Notes: generated from the sequence alone by a model not told the origin. A stretch of DNA of 64,000 nt from Kitagawia praeruptora (GCA_037693485.1 CM075351.1:101078001-101142000); one strand, 5' to 3'; counted from the first letter of the stretch, positions 46,151-57,005 are shown. Program-made: numbers and translations.

Positions 46151-46810
46151 TATACGTCGGTTCTTGTATGGGTGACATATAAAACATAATCAATATACGT
46201 CGGTTTTTCTGTCTTTATACGTCGCTTGTATTGACTCATATACGTCGGCATTTTCGTTTTTTACGTCGGTTATTAAGCGACGTATATTCTATTTTTTACG
46301 TCGCCTATTTAACCGACGTAAAAGACCCATACTTTATACGTCGCCCCTCTATACGTCGCCAAAATGCCGACGTATAAGGCCTATTTAACCGATGTAAAAG
46401 ACCAGTTTTCTACTAGTGATAGAAGAAATTATGGATCCTGAAGCTGCGGTATATGATGGTCCCCAAGATGGCAATATGACATTAAATGGCTGGCTTGGAG
46501 GAGGGTATATTATTTGGTTAGCTGGACGATTGAAGCATGATTTGTAGGTTTTTCTTTTATTTTTCCAATGGTAGGTAGTATGTTTGGTATTTGATTTGTA
46601 AACTTGGGAGGTTTTTAATATTTGCATTTGGATTGTTAATGTAAATTTGGATTGGTGTTTTATTTTAATAGTTGCAGCAGGTTTTTTTTTTAATATTTGC
46701 AGCAATTTTTTTTTTTGTGTGCAGCAGGGTTTTTTTAATATTTGCAGCAGGGTTTTTTTGTTTATTTATTTGCAGCAGGTATTTTCCAAAAAAACATTTT
46801 CTCATATTTT

Positions 46811-47232
46811 AGAATTAGTAACGGATATATCCGTTATTATTGTAATTATTAGTTACTAATTAGCAACGGATACATCCGTTACCAATATAAATATCCGTTA
46901 CTAATTAGAAATGGATACATCCGTTACTAATAACGGATATATCCGTTACTAATATAAATATCCGTTACTAATTAGTAACGGATATATCCGTTACTAATAT
47001 AAATATCCGTTACAAATTAGTAACGGATATATCCGTTACTAAACTAATATAAATATCCGTTACAAATTATTAACGGATATATCCGTTACTAATATACTGA
47101 AAATCCGTTACTAATTAATAACGGATGGATAAATCCGTTACTAATTTTTAAAAAAAAGCAATTGTGACGGGCAAATAGTAACGAATATATCCGTTACTAA
47201 TGTCATTAGTAACGGATATATCCTTTACTAAT
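46811..47232. repeat. Outer CACTA right subterminal palindrome array
   Basis: Repeated AACGGATATATCCGTT words in both orientations, separated by AATATAAATATCCGTTAC spacers. Same word as the left array at 15418-15892. The 260 bp before it (46551-46810) hold T-rich 3' flank with repeated TTTGCAGCAGG words and no gene. Confidence 0.92.
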
Positions 47233-47251
47233 GGCCAATTTTGCTGCAGTG

Positions 47252-47758
47252 GTATATATATACACCTACATATTTATATGTATTTGTTTATATTTATGTG
47301 TGAAAGAAAGGGAGAAGGGGGATAAGGGGAGAGAAGGAGGAGGAAGGAGATAATGTAAGAGTTATGATATGTTACGACCTGCTATGAATCTAGACCATTA
47401 GATTGTTAATTTGTTTAGTTATCGCCTTTGGTCAAATTTATAAATTTTACTATTTTCAGTCAACTTTACCAAATTTGTCCGACTAGGGTTTGCGGTCAAA
47501 ATGTACTTAAAATTGATTATCCACAATCAAATTTTAAAATGTGACGAAAAATGGTCAATTTTATGAAGATGATAAAATTTAATTTGTAAAAATTTCTAAT
47601 ATGCATTAGCTACAATCATTTAATTTTTGCATAAACTCTTAAAATATAAAATTCTAACATCGATACGGTTGAATCATTCAAACTCTAATTTGAATAACAC
47701 AAAATTACTAACCCTAATCATTCATTGCCCAACCCCTAAATTCAAATCCTAAACCCTA
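47252..47758. other. Intergenic AT-rich DNA
   Basis: GTA at 47252-47254 is the right target duplication of the outer CACTA. A purine-rich run (GAAAGGGAGAAGGGGG and similar) lies at 47300-47355. No gene. Confidence 0.6.
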
Positions 47759-47760
47759 TA

Positions 47761-47954
47761 CTCCCTCCGTCCCTCTCATTTGTTTACAAATGAGTTGGGC
47801 ACGAAGGTTAAGAAAAAGTTTAAAGTAATGGAGAAAAGTAAAAAAAAATGAGTAAATTAAAGTGGTGAGATCAATCAATATTTTATGTATTAAAGTGAGT
47901 TTAGTTTTATATGCCAAAAAGGAAAGTGTAAAGAAATGAGAGAGACATAGCAAG
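47761..47954. mobile_element. Stowaway-like MITE, degraded
   Basis: Left end CTCCCTCCGTCCCTCTCATT; the right end (about 47925-47954) is a diverged inverse (AAATGAGAGAGACATAGCAAG). TA lies outside both ends. Non-coding. Confidence 0.65.
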
Positions 47955-48233
47955 TACTTAATAGAATCATTTGAACAACATATCAATATTAATGTCTTCT
48001 ATATTTTTTCATGTAAACAATACATAATCACATTATACTTAAAAATATTTATAATTTTTTACAAATTAGTTAATAAATATTAAAAAAATTCAAACTTCTT
48101 TAATAAATTTAAAATCAACATATAAGGTTTTTATACGTACGGTTGGATCATTCAAATTATACTTTAATCACGTAAAATTAGTAACCCTAAAAATTAACTG
48201 CCTAACCCCTAAATCCAAATCTTAAAGTATGTA

Positions 48234-48545
48234 CTCCCTCCGTCCCAAAAAGATTGACACTCTTTCCTTTTTGGGACGTCCCAAAACTAATGAACCTACT
48301 ATACTTACTATTTTTGAACACTACTTTACACTATTACACCCACTAACTTTATTCCTTTTTTATTAAACAAATAACTATAAACACTATTACACCCACTACT
48401 CTCCCCCACTATCTCAAATCTATTATTAAATATTGATAGGTCCCACCACTTTATTCACTTTTCAAACAACTTTACACTTTTTTTATTACATTTTCTTAAT
48501 CTCCGTGAAAGTCAAAGAGGGTCGGTCTTTTTGGGACGGAGGTAG
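48234..48545. mobile_element. Stowaway-like MITE
   Basis: Left end CTCCCTCCGTCCCAAAAAGA and a right end that is its near-perfect inverse, TA on both sides (48232-48233 and 48546-48547). 312 bp, non-coding. Confidence 0.85.
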
Positions 48546-48547
48546 TA

Positions 48548-49028
48548 TTTCACTAAGGTATTAAAGCAATATAACATATTGTTTGAAATATTTTAACACG
48601 ATACTTATATTTACCTCTACTATTTTTTAACGTATTGTTATCATAATAAACTCATGAATTAATTGTAATATTTTTTTCTGTAATATTTTGAAATTTAATA
48701 AGTATTTATTTATTTTTTGAAAATTTCTAAACCAGATATAAAGTCAAACTTTTATTTATCTCCTTTAAAACTTAAATGTGTTTAGTGTCTGAAATAATTT
48801 TTAACATGTAAATTTTGTAACTATGGTACTACAATATTTTTTTCAGAATTTATTAAATTGTTTTAGCAATTATTTCAAATTTTTGAAATTTTTTATTTAA
48901 AGTACTTTTGACTACTAGCGGTCACATTTATAAATTCCACGTAATTCAATCAAATTTGATTTAAATTATTTTGGTGGACATTAGCCGAGAATTTTGTCAC
49001 CTAAACATAAATTTGACCATACCTAAAT
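48548..49028. other. AT-rich intergenic DNA
   Basis: No gene, repeat or motif that I can support. Confidence 0.5.
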
Positions 49029-49200
49029 TTGACAAAAACCAAACCAAACCAAACCAAACATACCCAGTATATCCCGCTCAGAGCAGGGTCTGGGGAGGGT
49101 AGGTTGTACGCAGACCATGCCCCCGCTTTTTAAGGCGGAGAGGCTGTTTCCGTGAAGACCCCCGGCTATGTGCACGACAGAAACGGTGGGTGGTGAAGAC
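49029..49200 (-). mobile_element. SINE-like conserved plant repeat
   Basis: Contains the widely dispersed plant words GCAGGGTCTGGGGAGGGTAG, TGTACGCAGACC, GAGAGGCTGTTTCC and ACCCCCGGCT, far more GC-rich than the flanks. On the - strand it would end in a GGTTT-type simple repeat (49035-49058 on +). I recall this block from many plant intergenic regions and assign it to a SINE only tentatively. Confidence 0.4.
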
Positions 49201-50299
49201 ACATGAATCTTAAAGGTACGAGAATGATTTAAAGCAATACCGTAAATTTTTACCTTCAAAAGTTTGTTTATTTGGCGGGAAGTTTCCCTCCTTTCTTTTG
49301 TGGACCCGGAATACTAATTTGGATCCGTTAAATTTGACCGCTATGAAATTGGACCACCTTCGTCATATTTAAGTCTTACCAATTATTTAAGCCACAGTCA
49401 TATATTTGTTCGGCCACATTATCCTTGTTTCTTGTAATGAATTTATAATATAATAGTATGTAAAATTCGAGGTATCAAATACTAAAATAAATGAAATTTA
49501 TAATATAAAAATATTAATGTAAATCCTTTTTTTTATAAATATATAATCACGTTTTACCGATTAATTTCAATTTAATAATATTTTGTGTATCTACTTAGCA
49601 AACTTTTTTCTAATATAGTTAGATTTGCAAAGTATTCATTAAAACATGATTTTGAGGCACTTGTATTAATAAATTTTTCAACTTAGACAAGTGGATTGGA
49701 AAAAGTGATCAAAATAGAATATAATGTATGACATATTTATGCATATTAATAATGAATTTTAAAATTTAATCAAATTGAGCATCTAACATAGTGGTTGATA
49801 TTATAAATTCTAAGTTGAAGATACGGATTCAATTCCAATTCCAACACCCACTTCTATTTTTTTAGAAATAAAACTACAATGATGTTTTTGTAATTATATG
49901 AAAAATAAGGGTATATTGATAATTTTACGAGCACTTTTTACTCTTGAATTGCAATTTAATATATATAGTAATAGATGGTTACTCTCAACTTTGCGGTGTA
50001 AAATTTATTATACACAGTTTTATATGAATTATATAATTTAAATTAATTTAGAAAATTTCGATTAAAATATATCAAATTTTACAAAATAACCATGGAACTA
50101 ATATTTTAGTGTTAGAAACTTGTTTTCCGAACTTGCAATTGCAAATTTCTACGGACTATTAATTTTGGATCCACCGGAAAGAGAAGGCTGTCAGAGCTAA
50201 GCCCATCAATTTTTTTTTTTTTTTTTGACAAAAGAGCTAAGCCCATCATTAATTAATATGATTACGATTTTTTCCACAAAAAGTCACCCATTTCAGTAT
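49201..50299. other. Intergenic DNA upstream of the host gene
   Basis: AT-rich, no gene. 49775-49860 holds words like the A and B boxes of a tRNA promoter (TAACATAGTGGTTGA and GGATTCAATTCC) followed by a T run, possibly a decayed tRNA-derived SINE. 50193-50248 holds a 16-bp repeat around a T tract. Confidence 0.45.
50193..50248. repeat. 16-bp direct repeat flanking a T tract
   Basis: AGAGCTAAGCCCATCA at 50193-50208 and again at 50233-50248, separated by about 17 T and GACAA. This has the form of a target-site duplication around the tail of an extremely truncated retroposon. Confidence 0.6.
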
Positions 50300-51396
50300 T
50301 TTACTGCATACAAGAAAACACATTTTCTTGGAGTGAATTTACAGATTCCACATTTCTGGTTTTAACTTCATTACACTCTTCAACTGATCCAGCTTCTACA
50401 GGTATGTTCTGTCCATGAAACACAGTACAAACTATAAAGTTGAGTTTTGCTAAAATAGTCGCCCAAATTCTCTTCGTTTTTAAGGTAAGTCTCTATTTTT
50501 CCCATAGTAATATATCAATATATATGTCAAACAAGTTTTGCTTAGAGAAAGTTGTATGTATTCTTCTATTTTAAGAAAGTTTGAATCTTTAGTTGTTAAC
50601 CAAGTGTTTTATGATATGGGCTTTATGTTTCCTGAAGAAAGTTTGAATCTTTAGTTGTTAATTTAGTGTTTTATGATATGGGTTTTAAGTTTACTTGAAA
50701 AAGATTTGATCTTGGTCAAGAATTATATATGGGTAGTGTGTGTGGCTATGAATTTCACTTAGTTGAGACTTGAGAATAATTTTGTTTAGGGCTTTAAGGA
50801 TTTGATGCTTATGTAATGTAATTCTTGTTTCATTGTTGGAGAGTTCTGCAATGGATACTTTTTACTTTTGTTCCAGTTGGTTGCTTTAGGTAATTTTAGA
50901 CTCTTAATGTTAGTTCTTAATCTATACCAGTTGGACATTATATATGATGTTTCTTAAATAAGTTTTGTTGAATTTGATTTAAACTAAAGGACTGAATTTA
51001 TTTTGGGTGTTCGAAATTGAGTTAAAAAGCTACTGTCTTTAGCTGTTCAAAAGTAGTCTCACTTTAGCTGTCTTAATAACTTATATCACATGATATATGC
51101 ATAATGCAATGACAGTAGGATACATGATTTATGGGGTGGCGTTGTATATCCTTTATTGTTATTGCGATTTGTCTATTTATTTTGGTGCTGGATGTTTTGT
51201 TGGGATGGTTTTATCGAGTATTGACTCATTCTAACTCTGATATTATAGAAAAAGAGCCCAACAGTGTATCTGTTTTGTTGAGTCAATCATTAACTCTTGT
51301 TATGTTATGATGCACCTTTCCATTGATATGTATATATTTTAATTTTAAGCAGGTTTCTATTCCTTGTGTAAAGTTGGGAGAAGACAAGTTTTTGAA
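50300..51396 (+). promoter_or_regulatory. 5' untranslated exon and leader intron of the host gene
   Basis: A likely leader exon ends at 50401, with donor GTATGT from 50402. The intron is T-rich, contains a 62-bp tandem duplication (50573-50696), and ends in TTTTAAGCAG at 51352. The second exon carries a 44-base leader to ATG 51397. Transcription start not determined. Confidence 0.6.
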
Positions 51397-53067
51397 ATGT
51401 ATAGGCACTCGCCTACTAGAAACCAGAGATCTAAAGGTTTCAGGCTGAAGCATGTGCTGAAAATTTGCGTGTTGCTTGCTGTTTGCTTTTGGCTAATTTA
51501 CCAGGTCAAACACTCCCATGACAAGAGAAAACCATTTGATGAAAATAATCTAAAAAGCACACTAGATATGGATAGTACCAATGTTCTTGTCAAATTTGGT
51601 AGGAAGGATCTTATGCCTCGAGAGAAGGGGACAAACAAGGACTCTGAGAGTCATGATGGAGAAGCTGAAGAAGATGACAGTGAAGAAGGAAATACAGAGC
51701 AACATAAGCGTGGTGAAGAAAGCAGAGAAGAATTTGAACATGAAGAAGGAAGCGAGGAAGAAGACAAACATGAAGAAGAAGATGAAAGTGAGGAAAATGA
51801 GAAGCATGAAGAAGCAACTGAGAAAGAAGATAAGCATGAGGAAGAAACCGGTGAAGAAGATAGGCATGAAGATGAAACAGGGGAAGAAGATAAACATGAA
51901 GAAGAAACCAGAGAAAAAGACAAGCATGAAGAACAAAATATAGCAGAAGATAAGCATGAAGAACAGGAGCAAGAAGAAGATATTCAAGCTGAAGAAAAAG
52001 ATGATGAAGGAAGAGGAGACGGGGATAATGAGGAAAACAAGCACGAGCAAGAGAAAGCTGATACAGATGTTGATGGAGAAGAGGATTCCATAGATGAAGA
52101 AAAGGAAAAAGAAGACCCCATTAAGGAGGAAACCCAAGAAAAGAACGATGAAGACAGAAAAACTCTAACAAAAAATGACCCCTCGATAGAGGACCATGTT
52201 CATGATGAAGGATCACAGAATACCCGTGAGGCACGTGAGGAACAGTATAAGGGTGATGATGCTTCTAGTGCCGTCACCCATGATGCACAAAGTACAGGTA
52301 CTGAAATTGAAAATGGCAGCAGTGGAAGCCAATTAAATATTTTAGAATATGAAAGTAAAGGTAATAGAACAGAGGAAAGTAAAAATGCTACAGTGGTAAA
52401 TTTGCCCGAAGCATACGATTCGGTTTCTCAGAGCAACTCATCTCTGGCATCTATCGAAGGCTTAGAGTCTAATGATCAACAAAAATCAATCAATAATACA
52501 GATAATAGTGGCTCATATGTGAAAAATGAAACAGAGATCATCAGATCGGATCCAAGTCTTGCTGATAATGCCACTGAAGGAGATAGAACAACTACAGTTG
52601 GCTCCAACATTCAGACTATTTCCCTCAATCAAGCCGCCAACTTTACTGCAACTCTGCCTGACACTCAAGTAAATTCAAACTCATCAAATTTAAATGCGAC
52701 TAAGACCGTGGAAGGGAATTCAGAAGAGTCCACAGATTCCTCTACGAAATCAGAGTTTGAAAACACTAAGAGTGTGGAAGACTCTAGTGTGACAGCCGAA
52801 GGCAAAGATGACTCTGACTCTTCTGTACTCGAGGAAACCACCAATGATGTGAAGAATGAGAATCCAGATAACATGAAAGAAACAGATGGAACATACGAAA
52901 ACTCTGACTCTTCTAGTAGTGAAAATACAGATGAAGTTCAATACAACTCCACTGACACCTCTGATTCATCTGTCCCCATGGAGGACAAAGAGAATCGCAT
53001 TGATCTTGAAACTTTGCCAGAGATTAGAACAGAGGGAAGCAACAGCGAAGAGATAGCAGAAGACTGA
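51397..53067 (+). CDS. Acidic single-pass membrane protein, uncharacterised plant family
   Basis: 556 residues from ATG 51397; an in-frame ATG or alternative start 33 bases upstream gives 567. I chose 51397 because MYRHSPTRNQRSKG is, from memory, how related plant proteins begin. Residues 1-19 are basic, 20-37 form a hydrophobic segment (VLKICVLLAVCFWLIYQV), so a type II signal anchor with the bulk in the secretory lumen is likely. Residues about 70-270 are Glu/Lys/Asp rich, with a run of EEDKHEEE-type units of 10-11 residues. The second half is Ser/Thr/Asn/Asp rich with about ten N-glycosylation sequons (NGS, NAT, NSS, NET, NFT, NST). No enzyme motif. The coding part lacks introns and is undamaged, unlike all transposon genes here. 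Function unknown. Confidence 0.85.
   Translation: MYRHSPTRNQRSKGFRLKHVLKICVLLAVCFWLIYQVKHSHDKRKPFDENNLKSTLDMDSTNVLVKFGRKDLMPREKGTNKDSESHDGEAEEDDSEEGNTEQHKRGEESREEFEHEEGSEEEDKHEEEDESEENEKHEEATEKEDKHEEETGEEDRHEDETGEEDKHEEETREKDKHEEQNIAEDKHEEQEQEEDIQAEEKDDEGRGDGDNEENKHEQEKADTDVDGEEDSIDEEKEKEDPIKEETQEKNDEDRKTLTKNDPSIEDHVHDEGSQNTREAREEQYKGDDASSAVTHDAQSTGTEIENGSSGSQLNILEYESKGNRTEESKNATVVNLPEAYDSVSQSNSSLASIEGLESNDQQKSINNTDNSGSYVKNETEIIRSDPSLADNATEGDRTTTVGSNIQTISLNQAANFTATLPDTQVNSNSSNLNATKTVEGNSEESTDSSTKSEFENTKSVEDSSVTAEGKDDSDSSVLEETTNDVKNENPDNMKETDGTYENSDSSSSENTDEVQYNSTDTSDSSVPMEDKENRIDLETLPEIRTEGSNSEEIAED
51760..51975 (+). repeat. Coding tandem repeat, EEDKHEEET-type units
   Basis: About seven imperfect units of 30-33 bases (GAAGAAGATAAGCATGAAGA and variants) inside the host gene. 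Frames opposite to it are low-complexity shadows. Confidence 0.8.
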
Positions 53068-53280
53068 TGAGCTTCACATAATCTCATTTTAAGAGTAGTA
53101 CATGCACGTTCTGTGCAACTCCAGTCGCTGTTTAGATAAAAGTTTTCCCTTTGATGCTATAATGTAAGCAACTGAATATATTAGAAAGCTTTCAATCTAT
53201 ATAATCTCTTCTTTGTTTTGTAGATACATCATAGTTTTATCTGATCGTTTTCATATAGACCACAATGCTTGTGTCATATT
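53068..53280 (+). other. 3' flank of the host gene
   Basis: Presumed 3' untranslated sequence, AT-rich, with no canonical AATAAA seen. The Athila LTR begins directly after it. Confidence 0.5.
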
Positions 53281-55320
53281 TGATAAGATAAGTGGATTTT
53301 ATATCCATTTATTATGCGTTAATTGGACCTAACTTGGTGGTTTATCTTTAAGTATGTTGTGTCTTTTAATTCGTTTATGTTGTTTCAGTCTTTTTTGTGC
53401 AGAACTCGCAACTTTAGGTATCGTGGTAATAAAAGACTAAAAATGGTGGATTTTAGTCTCAATTCGGATTTTTTTGTCTCAATTCGGAATTTAATCACAA
53501 GGATTTTATTATCAAGTGAACTGGCTACGAGGAAAAAATATTATCATAAAGAAATTCTGAGTGATATATTCTTAAAGCTAAAATCCCGGTTGAAATTGTT
53601 ATATTTTTTTCTAAGCAAAAGGAGTCCGGTTTCAGATTCTCAATAGGCCGTAGCTTACACCTGGACGAGCAATGAAGAAATAAGAATTATCACAAAAATA
53701 TGGAAAGTGATATATTCTTAAAGCTGGAAACCCGATTGGAATTTATATATTTTTTGTTAAGCAAAAGGAGTCCGGTTCCAGACGCCCAAAGACCGCAGCT
53801 TAGACAATAAGGATTTATTTATATTATTAAATAATTTTATTAATTTAGAAAATAATATTTATAAATATTTAATAATATTAGATATTTATTTTTATAATTT
53901 CTGAATTGAATTAATTATTTATTAATTAAAGATTATAAGCTGTGTAGATTAAAAAGAATTTTTACGGAGCCGGTTCAAAGAAATCAAAACAAGTCATCCG
54001 AATTAAAAAGAAAAGTGGCAGGTGGAATGTTTTGGTTTTGAAAAAAAGAAAGGGAGGTGGGCGCGTGTGGCAGGTAAACAAAAAGAAAAAGCCACGTGAA
54101 TTGTTGTAATTATGGCCAGGTTCATTTAACAAGTAAACTAAGTAAATGAAATGACTTTGAAGCAAGCAAACGGCCGAATGTGCATGAAGTCGCCCGCCGC
54201 TGCTTTTTCATTGCTTTCGGTTAATTTATTATTCCTAGGTGTGTGCTAAATTGTACTATAAATATAGGTGATTTTCATAGGTTTAGAGATCATCCGGAGA
54301 ACTGCAATTCATTTGTATTCTCTCTCAAAAATTCAGTAGCTTCTCTTGTAATTTCAGTTTCATTTTATACACTTTAATTTTCTACAAATTTAGTATAAGT
54401 TCTATTTTGGTTGAAGATTTTACGGGGATTACTTGGAGTGCTCTCTATTTCGTTGGAAGCTATTTTCTAAACTTTTGTATTTCATATTTTATTTATGCAA
54501 TTTTATACCATGTTTTCTTTTAATCCCATGATGACGATTTATTCGATTATGAACTAATCGACGTCATCAGATTCTAATGTATTTATTTATGTAATTTAGA
54601 AATTTGATGCCTTAATAATTTGTATTATGATAAAAATGCAGATTGCCTAATGTGGTTGCACTTAATTTATTAGATGCGTAGCTAACATCTAATTTATTAA
54701 TTTCTAATGAATGCGAAAGTGGATTTAGGAATTTAGAATTTGCCATGTTAGCGTAGGTTCGTAATTGTCATGTACATTTACGATAAGTGGTAGGATATTG
54801 TATCATATCACCTTATGTAGCCATAATAAAGGAATTTATTCGTAAACCAATTATGTTTTCAAATCTTATAGACATATAGGGTCTAAGCATAAAAGGTGTC
54901 CGCGCGACTTCTATCTTTTTAAGTGGATGTTCGTGTGGTTTGATATGAGTTAAGGCTGAAAGGCGCTTATGTTAGTTTCGTCTTCCCGACTAGCTTTCGT
55001 AATTATCACAAATTACTTTGAAATTAAGGCATCAATTCTAAATGAAATAAATAATGAAATTAGAATCCCATGTTTTTCTCACATATAAATTCTCATTTAA
55101 TTAAATCAAGTAGTTTGAATTATTTAATATTATTAATTTAATTAATCAATTAGAAAAATACAACAAAACCCCCTTTTTATATTTATTCAAGTAGTTTGTT
55201 GTTTAATCATACGTCGTTGCTTAAACATTATTTCTGGACAAACACCAAGTCTTCGTGGGATCGAATTTATTATATTACTTGTGACCGCGTACACTTGCGT
55301 AATTAGTTTTCGAACCAACA
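53281..55320 (+). repeat. Athila left LTR, 2.04 kb
   Basis: Begins TGATAAG (the exact first base is uncertain because ATAAG is repeated at the edge) and ends GAACCAACA directly before the primer-binding region. A transcript start probably lies near 54260 (CTATAAATATAGG at 54256-54268), followed by a leader rich in CTCTC. Confidence 0.9.
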
Positions 55321-55463
55321 AGTTTTTGGCGCCGCTGCCGGGGACTTCGGTGTTATTTTCAGAATTTGTGTTTAACATCAACGGAGGTTAAACTTAACTG
55401 ACTTGGATAGTTTTTTTTCTCTCATGTCGTGTTTTCTCACTCTGCCAGTATAAGGATCTTAAA

Positions 55464-57005
55464 TTGTTTATGCGAACACGTTCTCAAACTCTGAAAAATA
55501 AGCTGGAAGAAGAAGAGCTTGAAGTGATAGTAGAAGCAACAATGGGCGACAGAGTAGCAGCAGCTACTAAAGCTTTGAAGGACTATTCTCAGCCAAAGAT
55601 CGATGACATTCAGTCTAGTATTGTCAGGCCAGCAATTGCAGCTAATTCTTTTGAAATCAAGCCAAGCACAATTCAGATGGTGCAGAACTCAGTTCAGTTT
55701 GGGGGGGCTTCAACGGAGGATCCTAATATGCACATCAGGGACTTTATCGAGATTTATGACACTTTCAAATTCAACGGTGTGTCGGATGATGCTATCAAAT
55801 TGATACTTTTCCCATTCTCTTTAAGGGATAAGGCAAAGGGCTGGTTACATTCTCTACCAGCCGGTTCCATCACTACTTGGGAGGATCTTGCTCAGAAGTT
55901 TCTTACAAAATTCTTCCCCATGGCTAAAACTGCAGCAATAAGGAACGCGCTAACTCAATTTGCACAGCAATCTGGTGAATCTTTGTGTGAGGCTTGGGAA
56001 CGTTATAAGGAGATGCTTAGAAAGTGTCCTCATCATGGGATGCCCGATTGGATGGTTATTAATGGTTTCTACAATGGGTTAGGAGCACAGTCAAGACCAA
56101 TGCTGGATGCAGCATCGGGAGGAGCTCTGTGGGCTAAGAGCTATAATGAAGCTTATGAGCTTATTGAGATGATGGCTGCGAATGAATATCAAAATCCAAC
56201 CCAGAGACTATCACACGGCAAAATAGCAGGAATTCTGGAAGTGGATACAGCTACAGCTATAGCAGCTCAGTTAAAGGCGTTGACTATGAAGGTGGATTCA
56301 TTGACTAACTATGGAGTTCAACAAGTGGCAAGTGTTTGTGAGCTTTGTGCAGGTGCACATGATACAAATTAATGTGCCATATCTAATGAATCAATGCAGT
56401 TTGTGAGCAATTTTCAGAAACCACAGCAACCAGCTCCAGCCACCTATCATCCTAACAACAGAAACCATCCTAATTTCAGCTGGAGCAACAATCAAGGTAG
56501 CATGCAGCAGCCACAACAGCCTTATCAGCAATTCCAAGGTCAGCAATTTGGAGCTAAGCCATACAATCCTTCAGGTTTTCAGCAGTAGCTGGGGCAACAG
56601 TTTCATCAGCCATATACCCCGAGGCAATTTCAGCCACCAGGGTTTCAACAACAATCTCATGGCGGTACTGGTCAGTCTTCTAATGAAAAATCAGAATTGG
56701 AAGAATTGAGGTTGATGTGTAAAAGCCAAGCAGTATCGATTAAGACCTTGGAAAATCAGATTAGTCAAATTGCAAATGCCTTGCTAAATAGGCCGCAAGG
56801 AACTCTACCTAGTGATACCGAGACTAATCCAAGAAAAAGTGATGGAAAGGAGCATGTTAAAGCTGTTACATTGAGATCGGGGAAAGTCACAGGAAGCAAA
56901 GAAATAGAACAAGGAGCAGATGAGCTACAGGAGAAGGGAGGCCACGCCACTAACAGCGCACCAACTCACGCAACCGCGCCTCCTGGAAAGCCAAGTGATG
57001 GATAG
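55464..57005 (+). pseudogene. Athila gag
   Basis: Begins MFMRTRSQTLKNKLEEE. The capsid region (about 55660-56190) has FGGASTEDPNMHIRDFIEIY, FPFSLRDKAKGWLHSLPAGS and RYKEMLRKCPHHGMPDW. A Cys/His remnant (CELCAGAHDTN) precedes TAA 56370-56372. A Gln/Pro-rich region (NNQGSMQQPQQPYQQFQGQQ) and TAG 56586-56588 follow. The last part (KTLENQISQIANAL, VKAVTLRSGKV) ends at TAG 57003-57005. All three pieces are in one frame. Structural particle protein. Confidence 0.88.

Larger units (their letters stand above)
41476..46418 (+). mobile_element. Second CACTA transposon, 4.94 kb, carrying host gene exons (Pack-CACTA)
   Basis: Left end CACTAGTACAAAACTGATC; the reverse complement of the right end is CACTAGTAGAAAACTGGTC. 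ATA flanks both sides (41473-41475, 46419-46421). Subterminal arrays of TACGTCGGTT and its complement (e.g. GCGACGTATA) occupy 41495-41870 and 46150-46400. There is no transposase gene; instead the interior holds exons from callose synthase, hexokinase and BiP/HSP70 genes, all on +, plus a nested hAT MITE. It needs transposase from another element. Confidence 0.92.
35437..46550 (+). pseudogene. Second CACTA gene (Ptta/En/Spm-type), split by three later insertions
   Basis: Exons with GT-AG borders: 35437-35681, 35959-36264, 36349 to about 36450, 36600-36851, then from about 37069. Residues such as LWVQFVDHEFLPEVKEKN and INRSLNKVGM, and the following RCRVDDWLTGHEHKDG, match the Plant transposase (Ptta/En/Spm, PF03004) pattern. 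TAA near 36022 and TGA near 36640 are in frame. A reversed gene piece (37090-37634) interrupts the next exon. The last exon begins near 37690, is cut at 37874 by the LARD, resumes at 41425, is cut at 41475 by the inner CACTA, and resumes at 46422 to a TAG near 46550, keeping one frame throughout. Known proteins of this type are the second, less conserved product of CACTA elements; exact role here unproven. Confidence 0.7.
15401..47251 (+). mobile_element. CACTA (En/Spm) transposon, 31.85 kb, inflated by nested insertions
   Basis: Left end CACTACACCAAACTGGC; the reverse complement of the right end is CACTGCAGCAAAATTGGC. GTA flanks both sides (15398-15400 and 47252-47254), the 3-bp target duplication expected for CACTA. 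Both ends run into arrays of the same palindromic word (AACGGATATATCCGTT). Two genes are inside: a TNP2-type transposase (17248-21128) and a second Ptta/En/Spm-type gene (35437 onward, split to 46550). Nested in it are a CACTA-like fragment, a Tat LTR element, a Copia-type LARD, a second CACTA and a captured gene piece. Removing the Tat, LARD and inner CACTA insertions with their duplications gives about 9.3 kb. Confidence 0.9.

Noticed and set aside
49775..49860. tRNA gene
   Set aside because: A- and B-box-like words are present, but no cloverleaf can be drawn; at most a decayed tRNA-derived SINE.
51562..52137. Long - strand frames of Phe/Leu and Ser/Leu opposite the acidic gene
   Set aside because: They are shadows of the GAA/GAG-rich coding repeat on +.
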